Source: Anabaena sp. UHCC 0187 (GTDB lineage Bacteria; Cyanobacteriota; Cyanobacteriia; Cyanobacteriales; Nostocaceae). Taken from it: a DNA stretch of 64,000 nt. A program made the position numbers and the translations under genes. Positions 18,145 through 27,374 of this stretch are shown here, one piece after another. The notes under the pieces are model-generated. The model worked only from the letters and a program-made list of their open reading frames with translations. It was not told the origin of the DNA and ran no database searches. The stretch is from NCBI RefSeq assembly GCF_009712035.1, contig NZ_VILB01000009.1, positions 1-64,000 on the forward strand, read 5' to 3'. Each line of letters opens with the position of its first letter. Position 1 is the first letter of the stretch.

Positions 18145-18764
18145 GATAACTTATACTAATGCAATAATTACTCAATTGATAACCTTTAGTTAATTAAATA
18201 TTAAGTAATTATTGCAGTCTAATAGAATACAAAAACTAGCGGAATTCAATGGTAAATATCAACCCCTAGGGTGATTAAGCATTGGTTACTTTGATGTAGT
18301 GGGTTATAGAGATTTCGATGATTTCCATAAATTCTAACTAACTTAACTAATAATTTACTGTTTCTAGAGAAACACTTCTTGATCCCATAGAGGTGTAACA
18401 TTTTTCATGTCACTTTTTTATTTATTTTTTGTTTTTGAAGATAATTTTTAGATGAAATAATAAGGTATATTTACTATATTTAGTAAAAATTAATTTTTCG
18501 TAAAAGAAGAATGTTGATAAAAATATTACAGGAGTTCGCGGTAAGCGTAAAGCCCAGTGGCTTTAGCCCTGAGAGTGTCAATTCTAGAACTTCTATTTTT
18601 TGCCTATCTAAGTACGGAAACCATCGCGCTGGAGAGCATTCATGCCAACCGGGCAGCATTTATTGTTAGCTTAAGTCATATCTTTGTCAGTGAACCAATA
18701 CTGGCTGTGTTAGTTACCTCTACGGACAAATATTAAGACATAAAAGCACTGGTTATACCAGTGC
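18145..18764. other. Long intergenic region with gene relic
   Basis: About 620 bases. AT-rich to 18520, then a palindromic stretch with AAGCCCAGTGGCTTTAGCCC near 18549-18568, then a possible protein relic at 18602-18736 (separate entry) and a terminator for the ferredoxin operon. No RNA gene recognised. Confidence 0.55.
18602..18736 (+). pseudogene. Possible transporter C-terminal relic
   Basis: An open stretch of 44 codons ending in TAA, without a start codon: ALESIHANRAAFIVSLSHIF is its core. The pattern of small residues plus NRAAFIVSL resembles the last helices of EamA/DMT permeases, where a similar RAA.I.SL motif occurs. Base composition is richer in GC than the surrounding spacer, suggesting former coding sequence. 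Weak evidence. Confidence 0.3.
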
Positions 18765-18766
18765 TT
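18744..18766 (-). terminator. Terminator of ferredoxin operon
   Basis: Perfect 10-base inverted repeat AAGCACTGGT / ACCAGTGCTT with a 3-base loop, overlapping the stop codon of the ferredoxin gene and followed on the minus strand by TTATGT (TTTT at the stem edge). Probable intrinsic terminator. Confidence 0.75.
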
Positions 18767-19220
18767 AATAACTAGACTTTTTTAACTTTTGTTTTTTCCG
18801 GCGTTTTTCTACAGTGGCTACCCCATGTTCTACTGGATAACCAGCTATGGGAATTACCTGATATTGTCTTTCTGCTTCTAAATTTTTCAGATCAGTATAA
18901 TCAACCCAGTGGATACAATCAACAGGACAGGTATCTATTGCTTCTTGAATTACCTCTTCTGTGTCGGCATCTTGACGAATTACACGCGATCGCCCATAAT
19001 CTTCTTCAATAAAAAAAGTATTTCGGGCAACATGGGCGCAATGTTTACAGCCAATACAGGTAATTTCATCTACATAAACGCCTTTCTGCCGCACCATACC
19101 GCCTAATTCCGGTTCTAAACCAGAACGTTCGGGAATATCTCGCAAAAAACTCCCTAATTCTGGTTCTAAGCCAGAACGGTTATGTTCTTGTTCTTCTGGT
19201 GACGGCAGGAAATTAGACAT
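18765..19220 (-). CDS. 4Fe-4S ferredoxin with repeated N-terminus
   Basis: A 151-residue protein. The ferredoxin core (residues 47-110) binds one [4Fe-4S] cluster through Cys55, Cys58, Cys61 (CIGCKHC) and Cys98 (CPVDC), with an extra Cys102. The N-terminus carries a duplicated RSGLEPELG motif (residues 15-23 and 32-40), and the C-terminus is very basic (EKRRKKQKLKKS). This is a cyanobacterial ferredoxin family of unassigned partner. It starts within the stop of the upstream Ycf35 gene (TAATG overlap), so translation is probably coupled. Third gene of a DUF2997-Ycf35-ferredoxin operon. Confidence 0.92.
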   Translation of the reverse strand: MSNFLPSPEEQEHNRSGLEPELGSFLRDIPERSGLEPELGGMVRQKGVYVDEITCIGCKHCAHVARNTFFIEEDYGRSRVIRQDADTEEVIQEAIDTCPVDCIHWVDYTDLKNLEAERQYQVIPIAGYPVEHGVATVEKRRKKQKLKKSSY

Positions 19221-19606
19221 TAGGCACTCCAGCGTTGTACTACTAGGCGAATAGAACCATCTGCATTTTTTTGTTGTTCGGCTACTTGGAAGCCAACTTT
19301 AGTAGTTTCTTTAACTACCGTTTGATAAGCATAACGTTGGGTAACTTGACGAATAAACCCATCTACAGATAGATTTTGTTGCCAATATTGTAAATCTGCA
19401 ACTAATTCGTATTCTTGACCATTCCATCTAAAACCAATATCATAACCGTTGTGCTGCTCAATTGTTACTTCGGCAGCATGGGTTTGACCACGATAACCGC
19501 GCACCTCACTAGGTCCAGGTTTCCAGTCTATTCCCAAGTCGGAAAGGGCATCTTGCAAGGATTCCAGATTACGGATTTGTGTCTTGATTTGGCTAAAGTG
19601 TGACAT
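19220..19606 (-). CDS. ycf35: Ycf35 / DUF1257 protein
   Basis: A 128-residue protein of the DUF1257 family, known as Ycf35 in algal plastids and conserved in cyanobacteria; its biochemical role is not established. Recognisable segments: MSHFSQIKTQIRNLESLQDA, a central GYDIGFRWNGQEYELVADLQ and YAYQTVVKETTKVGFQVAEQ. It sits between a DUF2997 gene and a ferredoxin gene with the same orientation and tight spacing, so a shared role in a redox or plastid-type process is inferred. Length matches plastid homologues. Confidence 0.93.
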   Translation of the reverse strand: MSHFSQIKTQIRNLESLQDALSDLGIDWKPGPSEVRGYRGQTHAAEVTIEQHNGYDIGFRWNGQEYELVADLQYWQQNLSVDGFIRQVTQRYAYQTVVKETTKVGFQVAEQQKNADGSIRLVVQRWSA

Positions 19607-19644
19607 AGTGGTTTGTAATCAATGAAATTAACTAGTTGGAAAAT

Positions 19645-19854
19645 TTACCATTCGCTGTGGGCGGATTGTGTATTCACCAGATGGTTTTGCGGCGTATTGG
19701 TAGCGAAAAACTCCGAGGTTGGCTCATTACTCAACACTCTTCCTAGCTGGGCTTCTATAGCTGCTGTGACTTCAGCACAAGATGCACCGATAATGCCGGT
19801 GACTTTTTCTTGGACTCGACCATCTGGATAAATGATGAATTCTAATGTTTCCAT
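19645..19854 (-). CDS. DUF2997 protein
   Basis: A 69-residue protein beginning METLEFIIYPDGRVQEKVTG, then GASCAEVTAAIEAQLGRVL, the pattern of the small DUF2997 family (also seen beside ycf35 in plastids and cyanobacteria). Function unknown. I choose the ATG at 19854; the longer frame to 19869 would need a TTG. It is the first gene of the three-gene operon, about 40 bases upstream of ycf35. Confidence 0.85.
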   Translation of the reverse strand: METLEFIIYPDGRVQEKVTGIIGASCAEVTAAIEAQLGRVLSNEPTSEFFATNTPQNHLVNTQSAHSEW

Positions 19855-19951
19855 GTTCAAAAAAGCCAACCTCGATAGTACAATTGAACTTTGCTGGTTT
19901 ACCAGACTTGCTCAAAATTTAGCGATAGGAACTTAGAGACAAATTTGCCAT

Positions 19952-20146
19952 TTGTTTCATAATGTTCCATATCTAAACATATATTTTTCAGAATTTTTAC
20001 AAAAATTATTATTTTTATTAGTATTTACTACTTTGGGAATTTTGTCCAGAAATATTCCTAACCTAAGAAATTGGGTCACGGCTATGCTGTATTTAATTCT
20101 GCTTTTGATTACTCAATCGCTGCTAATTCCATTTAAACCAATTTAA
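19952..20146 (+). CDS. Possible small membrane protein
   Basis: A 64-residue frame with two hydrophobic stretches (KLLFLLVFTTLGILS and AMLYLILLLITQSLLIPF) separated by NIPNLRNW, as in a two-helix membrane protein. The only usable start is TTG at 19952 and there is no clear ribosome site, so it may be a decayed gene or not expressed. I do not recognise a family. It lies divergent from the DUF2997 operon. Confidence 0.3.
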   Translation: MFHNVPYLNIYFSEFLQKLLFLLVFTTLGILSRNIPNLRNWVTAMLYLILLLITQSLLIPFKPI

Positions 20147-20196
20147 GCAAGAGATTGTGATAAAATTGATTTTAATTTCAGATGGAGGAAATAATT

Positions 20197-20781
20197 ATGA
20201 TTTCATCACCTTTGATATTACATTTTCCCTCATCAATGCAAATGACAGATGAAGAATTTTTTGATTTCTGTCAAGAAAACCGGGAATTACGCATTGAGAG
20301 AAATCAGTTTGGAGAAATATCAATTATGTCACCCGCAGGTTCAGAAACAGGAAATCGTAATTTTAACTTAGCTGGACAGTTATATGTGTGGTCAGAAAAA
20401 GATAACACAGGTATTTGCTTTGACTCTAGCACAGGATTTACACTTTCCACGGGTGCAGAACGTTCTCCTGATGCTTCCTGGATAAAGTTAGAAAGATGGA
20501 ATAAACTCACACCAAAGCAACAGAAAAAATTTGCTCTTATTTGTCCTGATTTTGTGATTGAATTAAGGTCAGCTTCTGATAACTTGCAGCCTTTAAAAGA
20601 CAAAATGCAGGAATATATGCAAGAACCAGAAATAAAATTAGGTTTATTAATTGACCGTAAAAATCGCCGAGTTTATATTTATCGTCCTGGACAAATAGAG
20701 GAATGTTTGGAAAATCCTGACACTGTTAATTGTGATCCTGTTTTATCAGGATTTGTTTTGAATATGGGGAAAATTTGGTAG
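20197..20781 (+). CDS. Uma2-family endonuclease-like protein
   Basis: A 194-residue Uma2 (DUF820) protein with a PD-(D/E)XK nuclease-like fold: SPAGSETGNRNFNLAGQLYV, GFTLSTGAERSPDASWI (Asp), CPDFVIELRS (catalytic Glu region) and KMQEYMQEP. The catalytic positions look intact, unlike the remnant at 15745. These proteins are extremely numerous in cyanobacteria and their cellular role is unclear. The ATG at 20197 is preferred because GGAGG lies 9 bases upstream, inside the longer 20182 frame. It is followed after 14 bases by higB. Confidence 0.88.
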   Translation: MISSPLILHFPSSMQMTDEEFFDFCQENRELRIERNQFGEISIMSPAGSETGNRNFNLAGQLYVWSEKDNTGICFDSSTGFTLSTGAERSPDASWIKLERWNKLTPKQQKKFALICPDFVIELRSASDNLQPLKDKMQEYMQEPEIKLGLLIDRKNRRVYIYRPGQIEECLENPDTVNCDPVLSGFVLNMGKIW

Positions 20782-20795
20782 TTATAAACAGGAAG

Positions 20796-21095
20796 ATGCA
20801 CGTTATTAGTTTTAGAATAGTAAGAGAATATGCAGAAAATCATGCAGATTGTCAGGAATCACTGAACAACTGGTATAAGATTGCTAGTAAAGCTAAATGG
20901 TCAAATTTAGTTGAAGTACAGCAGGTGTTTCCGAAAGCTGAAGCTGTTAGGAATTTTACAGTTTTCAATATTAAAGGCAATAAATACCGTTTGATTGTTA
21001 GCATAGATTACGAAGGTCAATTAATTTATATTAAATATATCCTCACTCACGCGGAATACGATAAGGACAATTGGAAAAATGACCCTTACTTTTAA
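20796..21095 (+). CDS. higB: HigB-type toxin (mRNA interferase)
   Basis: A 99-residue RelE/HigB-fold toxin, predicted to cleave mRNA on ribosomes when its antitoxin is lost. Typical HigB sequence: an N-terminal strand VISFRIVREYAENHADCQES, LNNWYKIASKAKWSNLVEVQ, NFTVFNIKGNKYRLIVSIDY and YIKYILTHAEYDKDNWKNDP. The basic Lys/Arg residues and the C-terminal HAEYD are family features. Start ATG 20796 follows AGGAAG. Its end overlaps the higA start by 17 bases, the toxin-first order normal for higBA. Confidence 0.93.
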   Translation: MHVISFRIVREYAENHADCQESLNNWYKIASKAKWSNLVEVQQVFPKAEAVRNFTVFNIKGNKYRLIVSIDYEGQLIYIKYILTHAEYDKDNWKNDPYF

Positions 21096-21480
21096 TCCAG
21101 AGAAATACAAGGAATTATTAACAGCATATCTTCCCAAAATTATCAAGACTGAAGCTGAAAATGAACAAGCTTTAGCTATTGTCGAAGATTTAATGCACCG
21201 GAAACGCAGTCCTGAAGAAGATGAACTTTATCAATTGTTAATTACTTTAATTGAAAAATTTGAACAAGAATATTATCAGATAAATCAACAACATGATCCT
21301 CAATCTATGTTGTTATTTCTTTTGGATGAATCTGGTAAAAGCAAAGTTAATTTACAAGCGGTTTTGGGTTCAGAAAGCGTAGTTGATAATATTTTAAATG
21401 GAAAGCAGAAAATAACTTTAGAGTTAGCGCAAAAACTGGGAGATTTTTTTCATGTAGAAGCAGGTTTATTTCATGAATAG
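21079..21480 (+). CDS. higA: HigA-type antitoxin
   Basis: A 133-residue antitoxin that neutralises HigB and probably represses the operon. It has an N-terminal helical region ending in HRKRSPEEDELYQLLITLI, as in HigA proteins with a dedicated toxin-binding N-terminus, and a C-terminal helix-turn-helix, SKVNLQAVLGSESVVDNILN, then KQKITLELAQKLGDFFHVEA. It overlaps higB by 17 bases, implying coupled translation. Together with the preceding Uma2 gene it forms a three-gene run. Confidence 0.93.
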   Translation: MTLTFNPEKYKELLTAYLPKIIKTEAENEQALAIVEDLMHRKRSPEEDELYQLLITLIEKFEQEYYQINQQHDPQSMLLFLLDESGKSKVNLQAVLGSESVVDNILNGKQKITLELAQKLGDFFHVEAGLFHE

Positions 21481-21503
21481 GATTTATTCGTCCTGAATAT
21501 CGG
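21481..21503 (+). repeat. Relic of xisI 3' end
   Basis: GATTTATTCGTCCTGAATAT plus CGG, directly after higA, repeats with one change the end of the following xisI gene at 21812-21833, where it encodes GFIRPEYR. It looks like the left-over 3' end of a second, lost xisI gene. Confidence 0.6.
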
Positions 21504-21525
21504 CTTTTCAGGAGGTAATTGTACA

Positions 21526-21861
21526 ATGGATAAGTTAGATAAATACAGGAAAATTATAGTTAGTGTTGTCAAAAAACACGCTCAATATAAACCTAGTCAT
21601 GGAAAAATTGAGGCTTTATGTATTTGTGATCAAGAATCTGATAATTATTTGTTAATGGATACGGGTTGGGATAAAACAGGTAGAGTTCATGCAGTGGTAT
21701 TTCATCTGCGAATTATTGATGGTAAAATCTGCATTGAATGGGATGGTATGGAAAGGGGTATAACTGGGGAATTATTGGAATTAGGAGTAGAAAAGGATGA
21801 TATTATTTTAGGGTTTATTCGTCCTGAATATCGTCAGTTTAGTGATTTTTCTGTAGCTTAA
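21526..21861 (+). CDS. xisI: XisI-family protein (orphan)
   Basis: A 111-residue member of the XisI family (controlling factor for excision of the fdxN element in Anabaena). Family features: MDKLDKYRKIIVSVVKKHAQ, DNYLLMDTGWDKTGRVHAVV, GKICIEWDGMERGITGELLE and the terminal GFIRPEYRQF. Normally xisI follows xisH, but no xisH is present here. A strong AGGAGG lies 10 bases before the ATG. XisI homologues are common in cyanobacteria without any excision element, so a direct role in excision here is doubtful. Confidence 0.92.
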   Translation: MDKLDKYRKIIVSVVKKHAQYKPSHGKIEALCICDQESDNYLLMDTGWDKTGRVHAVVFHLRIIDGKICIEWDGMERGITGELLELGVEKDDIILGFIRPEYRQFSDFSVA

Positions 21862-22144
21862 TATAAGGTTTTGATTGAAAATAAATAATTTATTACGCTA
21901 AACAGCGTTGCTTTTAGCTTTAGTTGTTTATATTGGTATTCAGTGGGGCATAAAATAGTGTTGGCGTTGTAGTTCGTCATACTTTGATGCAACGTTAGCA
22001 CTCCCGACCATTTGCGGAGTTAAGTTGGGGCGTTGTATAAAATTGATATTGTGCTTGATTGAAAACTTGGTGTTGCTGAATCAGAGTAGGAAAAGCTCAC
22101 GAAAACTTGTATACTCTTATATATTTAATTTTCAGCAACTCAGT

Positions 22145-24124
22145 ATGACTCAGCACCCAGAAATAGATTACAGGCACGTTTTATCTGAACTTTCGGTTAA
22201 CCGCAAAGATCCTTGTGAAGTCATTCGTGAATTGATATCTAACTCTTATGATGCTCAAGCCTCGAGAATCGAGATTTACCCTTTATTGAATTATAGTGGC
22301 TTTATATTTTTTGACAATGGTATTGGTTTAAGCGAAACAAAAGAATTTAATGGAATAACTCCCTATAGAGCATTTTTTTCAATTGGTAAGTCTACTAAAA
22401 TTCAAGGTGAAGCTATTGGTTACAAATGCCAAGGTTCAAAGTTATGTTTTGCGTCTAAAAAATTTACTTTAATTACACGCTGTAAGAATGAAGATAAATG
22501 GCGGTCAAGGTCAATAGATAACCCTAAAGACAATTTAAGCCCTCAATATGATATTCAATCTAATGTAGATAGTAATCCTTGGCAAACACTGAAAGATTTA
22601 TTTCCTATACCTAAAAAACAAACAACCAATATTTTAAATAATTTGAATGAAGACTTCTTTAATAAAAATTTTACATCAGGGACGATGATTATTGTCCAAT
22701 CATTAGATGTAGAAAAATTTTCAAGCTATTACAATTCAGAAGAAGATGAAATTACAAAATGGTCATATCTTAAAAATTATATTCGCTTTAATACCAGACA
22801 CGGAGATATGAGAATCCTCCGTTCTAGTGAAACAGATTTTCCTGAGAGTAAAGCAACAATGTTTCAGCAGTGTCCTGGATATAATGACCAATGCGAGTTA
22901 TATCTATGGACAGAAGATACTAGCAGAAAAAAAGAATTCCTACAAAAAATTGAAGCAGGTTATCCATATCTACATAAGCCTAATGACATGGATAAATCAT
23001 TAATTAGGACTCCTGCTGAAGTTTCAACTTTAAATGCTGGTAGGTTTTCGGCTCGTGGTGCTGCTACATTTAGTTTTGAAGGTATCACTTATTGTTTAGC
23101 TTTAGCAATTGATGGTAATCGTCGTTGTCATGAAAAATATGAAGAATTAGACAGAAAAGGTAAGAAAAAATCAGGAATTAGATTAACAGATCAAAGAGGT
23201 TTATTTATTTGTTCAGAAGGCATAAAAATTTGCCGTTACAATGAAATTTTTGAACATTCTAAACTAGCAGATTACGTTGGTCTTGGAATGTCTAATGCAC
23301 AATCTCACTACATTTTCATGATAAATGGTAGTTTTGATGTAGTAACTAACAGAAATTCATTAACTGAAACCGCTTTGAGAATTCTAAATGATGATAATTT
23401 TATTGAAAAAATAAAACAGTTTTTTGATGCGGCAAAAGCTAATATGCAAGTTTTTCGTGAACTTGTTGATAGGCTAAATAAAGAGACTCAAGATGTGAAA
23501 TTAGAGGCTTATACTCGAAAATTAAATGCACTAAAACAAGGGATTAAAGATAGACCCATATTTATGGTAGATGATGATGATATAGAACAACTAAAGGGAA
23601 AGTGGCTTGTAGAACCTGGAATTGGAGAAGAGTATTCAGTAGGAACTTTGTATGCAATGTTTGCTCACCTTGTTCCATTGGATTCACTTTATTCTGATAT
23701 TTGGTTACGTCCAAGAACTTTTTCCAGCATGGGGATTGATAGTATTGCTGTTAGCATAGGGGAAAATACTTTAGGAGAGAAAGTTCATAAAGCTCTTGAG
23801 TATAAATATATTTTTTCTCCAAGTGATGAATTTAATCACCCTTTAATACTCACTGCTCAAATTGTTTGTTGGGATATGCCAAGTGGACAAGAAAAAGATA
23901 ATATCAGTGACTCATATAACTTCTTTGGTGAAATCTCATACACTGAAGAACTAAATCAAATAGGCTACGAAATCATCAATATTCGTAGCCGAGAAGGTGA
24001 ATTTTATCCTGGTAAAGTGAAAGTTATTAGTCTCAAGAGACTACTAGACAAAACTTTTAATTGTAAATGGTTTACTCCACCGCCATTACCTGCTTCTACA
24101 ACAAAAAAAGTAAGAAAAAAGTAA
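22145..24124 (+). CDS. GHKL-family ATPase, possible defence protein
   Basis: About 659 residues. The N-terminal GHKL (HSP90/MutL-type) ATPase fold is clear: N-box EVIRELISNSYDA (Glu29, Asn33, Asp36), G1 box FFDNGIGL (Asp57) and a G2-like GYKCQGSKL loop. The middle is like a MORC/HSP90 second domain. The last 120 residues contain EKVHKALEYKYIFSP, FNHPLILTAQIVCWD and GEISYTEEL; the Glu-x-Lys and QIVCWD strands suggest a nuclease-like fold, but this is inference. I start at ATG 22145, not the longer 22025 frame, because MTQHPEIDYR fits a GHKL start. Stands alone after higBA and xisI. Confidence 0.75.
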   Translation: MTQHPEIDYRHVLSELSVNRKDPCEVIRELISNSYDAQASRIEIYPLLNYSGFIFFDNGIGLSETKEFNGITPYRAFFSIGKSTKIQGEAIGYKCQGSKLCFASKKFTLITRCKNEDKWRSRSIDNPKDNLSPQYDIQSNVDSNPWQTLKDLFPIPKKQTTNILNNLNEDFFNKNFTSGTMIIVQSLDVEKFSSYYNSEEDEITKWSYLKNYIRFNTRHGDMRILRSSETDFPESKATMFQQCPGYNDQCELYLWTEDTSRKKEFLQKIEAGYPYLHKPNDMDKSLIRTPAEVSTLNAGRFSARGAATFSFEGITYCLALAIDGNRRCHEKYEELDRKGKKKSGIRLTDQRGLFICSEGIKICRYNEIFEHSKLADYVGLGMSNAQSHYIFMINGSFDVVTNRNSLTETALRILNDDNFIEKIKQFFDAAKANMQVFRELVDRLNKETQDVKLEAYTRKLNALKQGIKDRPIFMVDDDDIEQLKGKWLVEPGIGEEYSVGTLYAMFAHLVPLDSLYSDIWLRPRTFSSMGIDSIAVSIGENTLGEKVHKALEYKYIFSPSDEFNHPLILTAQIVCWDMPSGQEKDNISDSYNFFGEISYTEELNQIGYEIINIRSREGEFYPGKVKVISLKRLLDKTFNCKWFTPPPLPASTTKKVRKK

Positions 24125-24185
24125 ACCTATAAAGTAATAAATATTACTTGTTATTCACTTTATATTGTCATCCTAATCAGTTACG

Positions 24186-24222
24186 TAAGCACAACCATCA
24201 TCTATATGAATTATTGTGCTTA
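24186..24222 (+). terminator. Hairpin after GHKL gene
   Basis: Inverted repeat TAAGCACAA / TTGTGCTTA (9 pairs, 19-base loop) about 60 bases after the GHKL stop, followed by TCCTTTCTTT. Possible terminator. Confidence 0.5.
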
Positions 24223-24293
24223 TCCTTTCTTTGCTCATAGATAATCTCTGTAATTTTAGGAAAATTCTAACATAAGCAGATGTAGAACTATAT

Positions 24294-24442
24294 GTCTGAA
24301 TCAGGATTTACAGGATTTGAGGATTCTCAGGATTTTGTACCTAAATATTAAAAATAAACACGGCAATTGATGTATTCAAAACAAGTAAATTATCAATAAA
24401 TCATCCTGTTAATCCTTTAATCCTGTAAATCCTGATTCAGAC
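24294..24442. repeat. MITE-like inverted-repeat element
   Basis: Perfect 24-base terminal inverted repeats: left arm 24294-24317 starts GTCTGAATCAGGATTTACAG, right arm 24419-24442 is its exact complement. Imperfect AGGATT/AATCCT repeats continue inward and the total length is about 149 bases. No coding capacity. This has the form of a non-autonomous miniature transposable element. Confidence 0.8.
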
Positions 24443-24569
24443 AAATTCCATGTTTCCTTCCATACTCAGCGAGCATTACCACCCTTCACTATTGGAAATC
24501 TTCTTTAATGTCAGCCGATTTTCCCCCAGAAACACATAAACTAGCGATTGGGTTATTAGTAAACTGTAA

Positions 24570-25904
<1,335 letters not shown>

Positions 25905-25907
25905 GGA

Positions 25908-25980
25908 ATTGGTAATTGGTGATTGGTGATTGGTGATTGGTGATTGTAAACACCATTACCCATTACCCATTACCCATTAC
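25908..25980. repeat. Double heptamer tandem repeat
   Basis: Two adjacent arrays of opposite strand sense: about five TTGGTGA-type units then four CATTACC units, between convergent eno and argC. The arrays could pair as a long stem. Typical cyanobacterial short tandem repeat. Confidence 0.8.
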
Positions 25981-25984
25981 CAAA

Positions 25985-27043
25985 TTAAGGATAAAACCCA
26001 ACTTTAGGTAATCCCAAGGTTTCATCCCAGCCTAGCATCAGGTTCATACATTGAATTGCTTGTCCAGCTTGACCTTTAATCAAGTTGTCAATGGCTGACA
26101 TAACGATAACACGCCCGGTGCGGGGATCAACTTCTATGCCGATATAACAATTGTTACTGCCACACGCCCATTTAGTTTGGGGATAAGTGCCACTATTGCA
26201 GATTTTCACCCAAGGGGAATTACGATAAAAGGCACTGTAGATGGTAATCAGGTCATCACGAACTAAACCGGGATCGCGCATGGTGGCGTACACAGTGGCT
26301 AAAATCCCCCGCACCATGGGGATGAGGTGGGGTGTAAATTGGATTTTTACGTCATGACCTGCCAATTCACTACAAATTTGCTCAATTTCTGGCGTGTGAC
26401 GGTGTCTACCGACGTTATAAGCACCTAGAGAATTATCAGCTTCGGCTAACAACAGGTTAACTTTGGCTTGTCTACCACCGCCAGATGTGCCGGATTTAGC
26501 GTCAATGATAGCTGTTTCCGGAACGATTAAACCTTGTTTTAAAAGTGGGGACAATGCCAGTAAACTGGCTGTAGGATAGCAACCGGGACAGCCGACAAGA
26601 TTTGATTCGGCAATGCGATCGCGGTACAATTCTGGTAAACCATAAACTGCTGTCGCGGCTATAGTGCGATCGCTTCTTTCTGTACCATACCAATCTGTAT
26701 AAGTTTTCAAATCACCAAAGCGATAATCAGCACTCAGATCCAGTACCTTACAACCTTTTTCTATAAGTTGGGGAGCAATTTGGCAAGCCAGTCCATTGGG
26801 TAAAGACAGAAATACCACTTCACAACGACTAGCAATAATATCCGGTTGTACTGCTTCAATGGGCAAATTTACTATATTACCGAACTGTGGGTAAAGGTCA
26901 GCAAAGGATTTACCCGCACTGCTTTCACCACCTAAATAAACAATTTCCACTTCAGGATGATCCATCAGCAGTCGTACTAGCTGCACTCCGCCATACCCTG
27001 ACGCGCCAACAATTCCAACTGGTACGCGTCTTAAATTTCCCAT
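25985..27043 (-). CDS. argC: N-acetyl-gamma-glutamyl-phosphate reductase
   Basis: A 352-residue NADPH-dependent reductase of arginine biosynthesis that makes N-acetylglutamate semialdehyde. Rossmann [17 protein letters not shown] at the N-terminus and the catalytic Cys in [20 protein letters not shown] are clear, then [12 protein letters not shown] and the HRHTPEI segment. Full length with ATG at 27043. Not linked to other arg genes here. The divergent ribBA lies 330 bases upstream. Confidence 0.97.
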   Translation of the reverse strand: MGNLRRVPVGIVGASGYGGVQLVRLLMDHPEVEIVYLGGESSAGKSFADLYPQFGNIVNLPIEAVQPDIIASRCEVVFLSLPNGLACQIAPQLIEKGCKVLDLSADYRFGDLKTYTDWYGTERSDRTIAATAVYGLPELYRDRIAESNLVGCPGCYPTASLLALSPLLKQGLIVPETAIIDAKSGTSGGGRQAKVNLLLAEADNSLGAYNVGRHRHTPEIEQICSELAGHDVKIQFTPHLIPMVRGILATVYATMRDPGLVRDDLITIYSAFYRNSPWVKICNSGTYPQTKWACGSNNCYIGIEVDPRTGRVIVMSAIDNLIKGQAGQAIQCMNLMLGWDETLGLPKVGFYP

Positions 27044-27374
27044 GATCTTAAATCCTTATCCACTTTTAGTTATCTATTATCAGTGATCAGCAGTCAAGCT
27101 ACTAACTAATTACTAATGACTTCTGATTGAACTTTCGCAGCATTGTATAGCAAAGAGTATCTTTTAGCGTATCTATAATTAGAAATATCTTTAAGAACCA
27201 ATCACATTCGTATTGTGTAAAAAATCATTCTCAGTAAATATCATGTTGTTTAGGTGACAAAAAATTTCTTGTCATTTAGTCAATTTCTCACAAAATCCCT
27301 AATTCCGATAAACAAGCTACAATTTACAATAAGAAATTGTTAAAAAACTTTACGTTGATAGCTGGAAATTTTCT
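27044..27374. other. Divergent promoter region argC/ribBA
   Basis: About 330 bases between divergent argC and ribBA. AT-rich, with no ORF, tRNA or riboswitch pattern that I recognise; in particular I could not find an FMN-riboswitch core before ribBA. Promoters for both genes should be here. Confidence 0.5.

Noticed and set aside
22025-22144. Longer start of the GHKL ATPase
   Set aside because: The extra 40 codons upstream of 22145 are not ATPase-like and include an improbable N-terminus; the start at MTQHPEIDYR fits the fold.
27044-27374. FMN riboswitch before ribBA
   Set aside because: I looked for the conserved FMN-riboswitch core but saw no match in this AT-rich region.
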